Below are positions 7,028-9,904 of a stretch of DNA of 9,904 nt, in pieces. The position numbers were made by a program, and so were the translations under genes. Within the stretch, counting starts at the first letter, position 1, and every line of letters begins with the position of its first letter. The DNA is from a bacterium (lineage in GTDB: Bacteria > Muiribacteriota > Ozemobacteria > Ozemobacterales > Ozemobacteraceae). The notes beneath the pieces were generated by a model. It was not told the origin of the DNA and did no database searches. It saw only the letters and a list, made by a program, of their open reading frames with translations. The stretch lies in assembly GCA_016192885.1 (NCBI GenBank), contig JACPTH010000026.1:1-9904 (forward strand), read 5' to 3'.

Positions 7028-8110
7028 GTGAAAGTCCAAAAGTTATTTTTTACATTGTTTTTTTTCGCTTGGGGAGTTCTGCTTATCGGAGAGAATTTGG
7101 AACCTTCTCTCCTTGAAACAATGAAAGATTTCGGTTACTCAAGCGAAATGCAAAATTTAATTGCATCTGAAACCGCCTACCAACCCTCAAAGTTCTACCT
7201 CCATCAAGAGAAGCAAAAATTCGAAACAAGTCGATCGATTGAGTTGCCTTCACCTTCGGTCGTTATCGCTTCGCAAGACGTTTTCCTTTCTCCGCGAGTG
7301 TATCAACAGCCCGAATCCGCTACTTTCCTTCCAACCTTGTTTGACCTTTACAAAAAACAACCGCAGTCTCCAAAAATTACTCGGAAATTGGCTTTGACCT
7401 GCCTTGAAGCCGGGCAAACCCGTGAGGCTTTACTGTGGTTTATTCAAACCTTTCAACTTGACCGCCATGACCTAGGCGCGCTTTGGAATTCCGCGGTGCT
7501 CTCCCATCAGTTGAATGATAAAAAAGCTTCGAAAGCGTTTTTCACCGAGTATATTTCGATAGATCCCTATTCTCCATGGGGAAAGGCCGCCAAAAGATTT
7601 TTAACCAATGAACCTTACAATGCGGACCAAAATCTCACCCAAGAATTTGACAGCGTTCAGCCTAAATTTGGTTATTCCCAAACTCCTAAATCTGAAACAC
7701 CCCAAGGTTCGGGTCTTCTAGTTGTTGGAGAACGGGCACTAAGAGTTGAAAATCTTGTCGCTTCAGCAAATGTTCTCCCGGTTCAAAATCCCTTAAACCC
7801 TACCCACCCATCATCTTCAAGCTACCAGTCAAAGGAAGGTAGCGAGGTCGAAGATGAGGCTATTCCAGTGGAAGCCCCCCCGAAGAGCTCAGGCGAAGTA
7901 GGTTCTTCTTCCGCTCCGATTGAGGATTCAAAGAAACCGCCGATTAATCAGGCGATAATAAAAGAGATTAAAACCCCGCAAGGAAATCCAACGGCAACTA
8001 CCTTAGCGTCCTCATCTTTTATCGCCACTTTCTCAGGTTTTGTACCCAGAACCATTTCTCCCGAACTACCGCCTTTTGTTCCTCCTCCGCCCCCCGCTTC
8101 TTCTCCATAG
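7028..8110 (+). CDS. Exported TPR protein with Pro/Ser-rich tail
   Basis: The product is 360 aa from a GTG at 7028, which gives a clean signal sequence: MKVQKLFFTLFFFAWGVLLI. An in-frame TTG at 6992 would add 12 residues before the signal and cross a run of eight G. Neither start has a well-placed ribosome site, so the start is uncertain. Residues about 115-182 read as two tetratricopeptide repeats (ALTCLEAGQTREALLWFIQT and the following WNSAVLSHQLNDKKASKAFF, each closing near DR or DP), a protein-binding helical scaffold. After about residue 195 the chain is low-complexity, rich in Ser, Pro, Glu and Thr, and it ends in a run of prolines. Location is probably periplasmic or surface. No catalytic motif is visible and the partner is unknown. 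It is divergent from the GTPase operon. Confidence 0.72.
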   Translation: MKVQKLFFTLFFFAWGVLLIGENLEPSLLETMKDFGYSSEMQNLIASETAYQPSKFYLHQEKQKFETSRSIELPSPSVVIASQDVFLSPRVYQQPESATFLPTLFDLYKKQPQSPKITRKLALTCLEAGQTREALLWFIQTFQLDRHDLGALWNSAVLSHQLNDKKASKAFFTEYISIDPYSPWGKAAKRFLTNEPYNADQNLTQEFDSVQPKFGYSQTPKSETPQGSGLLVVGERALRVENLVASANVLPVQNPLNPTHPSSSSYQSKEGSEVEDEAIPVEAPPKSSGEVGSSSAPIEDSKKPPINQAIIKEIKTPQGNPTATTLASSSFIATFSGFVPRTISPELPPFVPPPPPASSP

Positions 8111-8250
8111 TTAACTTTTTCAAGGTAGATAAATCGACTTGGCGGGGAAATGCCATCAAAAATTAAGATTAGGCGTGATTACAAAACTCACCAAACCAAA
8201 GGCGTTCTGGAAGCTTTTGCATCTTTATTGAATTCCCCTAGGTTTCCTGC

Positions 8251-8447
8251 GTCATACCGGCGGAAAGCCGGTATCCAGGTTTTTGGTTTCTGGATTCCGG
8301 CTTTAGAGACTGTTGAAAAATACCCTTTTTCGCTTTACTCCTGTACTTAGGGCTTTTTGAAACCTTCGTTCAAGTTCTTTAAAGTCAAAAGCTCTGGTAA
8401 AACCTGCGATTTCATGATTTTTCGACAGTCTCTTTAGCCGGAATGAC
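8251..8447. repeat. REP-like two-hairpin element, interrupted by an insertion
   Basis: The element runs from GTCATACCGGC to GCCGGAATGAC, which are inverted copies with one mismatch. Hairpin 1 is ATACCGGC (8254-8261) with GCCGGTAT (8267-8274). Hairpin 2 is TTCCGGC (8295-8301) with GCCGGAA (8437-8443) and is split by the insertion at 8306-8432. Removing the insertion and one TTTA gives a compact element with a TTTA loop in hairpin 2. Elements of the form GTCATTCCGGC...CTGGATTCCGG are found between genes in many bacteria. It lies between two convergent genes. Confidence 0.75.
8306..8432. mobile_element. MITE-like 127-bp insertion with terminal inverted repeats and TTTA duplication
   Basis: The left end is GAGACTGTTGAAAAAT. 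The right end, reverse-complemented, is GAGACTGTCGAAAAAT, so 15 of 16 positions match. The insertion is flanked by TTTA at 8302-8305 and 8433-8436, and joining the flanks through one TTTA restores the second hairpin of the surrounding REP-like element. It is far too short for a transposase, so it would be a non-autonomous element moved by an enzyme encoded elsewhere. The minus strand stays open in one frame through the insertion (containing EIAGFTRAFDFKELERRFQK), which may be chance or the remnant of a gene end. The exact duplication length (2, 4 or 5 bp) is ambiguous. Confidence 0.65.
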
Positions 8448-8474
8448 GGGTGGAGATTTAGCCTTTCGTGTTAA

Positions 8475-9362
8475 TCACGGATTCGGCGTTATCAACAATT
8501 CTTTCAAGGTATATTGTAATTTCCAAACTCTTGCATAAGCGTCCCTTCCTTTTACTGAGATTGTCCCTGTTAAAGGGCCGTCGCAGGTTAGATTTCCGCT
8601 GAAATGGGCGAAACTATTCACTCGGCCATTAAAAAGCAGGTCGAAGTGGATGTAAAAAGCTACAGGCTTTATCCAACCATCCAATCGAGTTTGAAAAGCC
8701 CCAAATTTGCGATACTCATAAGCCTGAAAAGATTTGTCCCGCATGGTGGTTTCGTCATGGCGAAGATAGAATCGCGGGAGAATAGGAAAATGAGCAAGCC
8801 CCAACAACCTACAGGCTCTGTGCGGGGTCTCAAGGAGCTTTCCCAGATAATTTTCATTTTTCGGATCCAGGGGAATTTTTCTCAATATGCATATTCCGGC
8901 AATTAGTTGGCGAATATAATTTGTTTCCTCCCTGCCTAAACCTCGAGGTTTGGCGGGTGCGGGTAAAGAAACGCCGGGAATGGGTGGAAGGTTTTGCTGA
9001 AAGGAAGGGCCTACGTTCACCGGAGGAAGATAAAGGGGTTGCTGCGGAATCTGGGGGACTGCGGGAATTGGGGAAGCCGGAACGGAAGGGGAACCGGAAG
9101 GGGGTAAAACGGGTGGCGGAACCGGAGGAGCCGGTATTGGGTTAGGTGTTAATGAGGGTTGAAGGGGGAATTCGGGAGTAACGTTGCCAGGAATAGAAGG
9201 CGGTGGAGGAAATTGGATTCCCCCGCCGGGTGTTTGTTCACTAAGCATGGGAGAGTTATCCAATCCCGTAGGTGAAACCGGTTCCGTCGATTCTTGAGAC
9301 CAAGCAGAAAAAACTCCCCAAAAAATGGAAAAAATTAAAATGGTTGAAATTTTCCGAATCAT
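8475..9362 (-). CDS. Exported protein with Pro-rich linker and C-terminal domain of unknown function
   Basis: The product is 295 aa. The ATG at 9362 is preceded by AAAGGGGG, about 8 nt away. A signal peptide ends near Ala-Trp-Ser-Gln (residues 20-23). Residues about 50-140 are very rich in proline (FPPPPSIP, PAPPVPPPVLPP), an extended linker that could span the periplasm or wall. From about 143 to 295 there is a folded-looking domain: a helical part (NYIRQLIAGICILRKIP), then beta-rich text with GWIKPVAFYIHFDLLFN and LTGTISVKGRDAYARVWKLQ. I recognise no family. It contains only two cysteines (158 and 184) before Cys260, with no clear metal or catalytic motif. It converges on the TPR gene, which also encodes an exported protein with a Pro-rich region. 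Confidence 0.72.
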   Translation of the reverse strand: MIRKISTILIFSIFWGVFSAWSQESTEPVSPTGLDNSPMLSEQTPGGGIQFPPPPSIPGNVTPEFPLQPSLTPNPIPAPPVPPPVLPPSGSPSVPASPIPAVPQIPQQPLYLPPVNVGPSFQQNLPPIPGVSLPAPAKPRGLGREETNYIRQLIAGICILRKIPLDPKNENYLGKLLETPHRACRLLGLAHFPILPRFYLRHDETTMRDKSFQAYEYRKFGAFQTRLDGWIKPVAFYIHFDLLFNGRVNSFAHFSGNLTCDGPLTGTISVKGRDAYARVWKLQYTLKELLITPNP

Positions 9363-9386
9363 TTCCCGAACCCCCTTTTCCTTACG

Positions 9387-9404
9387 ATATGCAAAATCGC
9401 ATAT
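9387..9404. promoter_or_regulatory. Small dyad near the start of the Pro-rich protein gene
   Basis: ATATGC and GCATAT form a perfect 6-bp dyad around a 6-nt spacer, about 25-42 nt before the ATG at 9362. The minus strand reads TATATGCG here, which could overlap a -10 box. An operator is possible, but the dyad is short and could be chance. Confidence 0.25.
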
Positions 9405-9538
9405 AATTTTGAATGTTTTTTTTAAACCTTACCTGATTTCAAACCACTATCATAGGCTTGATATTGACCCAAATTCGATCACATTCTACCATGTTTTTGA
9501 GTTCAATTTTTGTAACATTTTAGCAACTTGCAAAATTG

Positions 9539-9652
9539 TTTTGAAAAACGTTAATAATAAGGGGTTGCATAGGCTTTATGCCTGCGAAACCGAGATTTCG
9601 CAAACTAAAGTTTGCGGCTACCAATGCATGCTTTCGAATAATTTTGCCAAGC
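9539..9652. repeat. Dispersed intergenic repeat, copy B
   Basis: This copy shares the 33-bp core (9595-9627) exactly with 2101-2133, including the CGCAAACT / AGTTTGCG hairpin. Looser similarity continues outward (GGCTTTATGCC-like text before the core, GCTTTCGAATAATTTTGC after). The rest of 9363-9844 shows no gene; 9720-9844 is richer in G and C than its surroundings. Confidence 0.85.
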
Positions 9653-9752
9653 GCTAAAATGTTACCAATTTTTAATTTTTTGGAATTTTGCAACTTGACA
9701 TAATTCTGAGAAACAAATAAAATGCGTCAGAGGCGGAGAGGTGTTGGGGGCT

Positions 9753-9778
9753 CCGTGCCAGCGTGATGTAACGTCACG
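9753..9778. other. Imperfect hairpin in GC-richer non-coding stretch
   Basis: GCGTGA and TCACGC pair around TGTAACG (within 9761-9779). The surrounding 9720-9844 has a base composition unlike the AT-rich DNA before it. No reading frame of note is present. It may be the edge of a mobile or repeated element cut by the contig end. Confidence 0.3.
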
Positions 9779-9844
9779 CATGTAGGTTGAACGATTCTTG
9801 CGAGTTGACTCTTTCTTTGGGTTTCGCGGCGTGGTCTGCGTTAG

Positions 9845-9904
9845 AGGGTATCAAATGCCCCCCCCGCTAACGCGCGCGTTAGCGGGGGGGGCATTTGATA
9901 CCCT
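9845..9904. repeat. Perfect 60-bp palindrome at the window end
   Basis: The left arm AGGGTATCAAATG, eight C, GCTAACGC is followed without a loop by its exact reverse complement, centred between 9874 and 9875 in CGCGCGCG. The palindrome stops exactly at the last base of the window, so its true length is unknown. GCGTTAG just before it (9838-9844) is also complementary to CTAACGC inside the arm. It may be a real inverted repeat, a terminal hairpin or an assembly fold-back. Confidence 0.9.

Noticed and set aside
8150..8350. Small + strand frame after the TPR gene
   Set aside because: More than half of it is the REP-like element and the MITE end. The codons simply translate the repeat.
8921..9145. 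Gly/Arg-rich frame opposite the Pro-rich protein
   Set aside because: It mirrors proline codons on the other strand, a common shadow.
9325..9657. + strand frame over the 9.4-9.6 kb region
   Set aside because: It overlaps the start of the real minus-strand gene and ends in the dispersed repeat.
9838..9904. Integron attC site suggested by GTTAG and CTAAC near the end
   Set aside because: The core sites do not fit the RYYYAAC / GTTRRRY pattern and no integrase or cassette is nearby.
1..9904. CRISPR array or tRNA/rRNA genes
   Set aside because: No regularly spaced repeats with unique spacers were seen, and I could not find a cloverleaf or rRNA signature by eye.

Overview
The window reads like a chromosomal stretch of an uncultured, probably Gram-negative-type bacterium with AT-leaning DNA. 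The clues are several type IV pilin-like prepilins with C-terminal additions, exported proteins with Pro-rich tails, a secreted protein with a zinc ribbon, large dynamin-like GTPases, and intergenic spaces crowded with palindromic repeats. A candidate phylum such as Riflebacteria would fit this gene style. That placement is a guess from style: there is no rRNA or universal marker here. The window ends on a perfect 60-bp palindrome, which suggests it is a contig end.

Layout. (1) Positions 1-2021 are a pilin locus. A pseudopilin gene runs off the left edge on the minus strand. A divergent two-gene + strand unit encodes a GspG-like prepilin with an Ig-like C-terminal domain (832-1566) and, overlapping it by 4 nt, a second pseudopilin (1563-2021). 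The roughly 330 bp between the two units hold a two-hairpin dispersed repeat and a terminator-like hairpin. (2) Positions 2164-6580, minus strand, look like one operon of three genes: two large GTPases with C-terminal hydrophobic or transmembrane segments, then an exported zinc-ribbon protein with a DNRLRE/CBM96-like beta domain. (3) Positions 6581-7027 are a divergent AT-rich spacer with a hairpin repeat, 17-bp tandem repeats and, on the minus strand, a three-way-junction sequence resembling a degenerate c-di-GMP-I (GEMM) aptamer. (4) Positions 7028-8110 (+) and 8475-9362 (-) are two convergent genes for exported proteins, one TPR plus Pro/Ser-rich tail and one Pro-rich linker plus a C-terminal domain I do not recognise. 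Between them lies a REP-like element split by a 127-bp MITE-like insertion in one hairpin loop. (5) Positions 9363-9904 are non-coding, with a second copy of the repeat found near 2100, a GC-richer patch and the terminal palindrome.

How it may fit together. Every recognisable product belongs to the cell envelope: pilus or type II secretion-like fibres, membrane-remodelling GTPases and secreted proteins. If the GEMM-like sequence were functional, c-di-GMP could regulate the GTPase operon, but this is speculative. No CRISPR array, tRNA, rRNA or complete transposase gene is visible.
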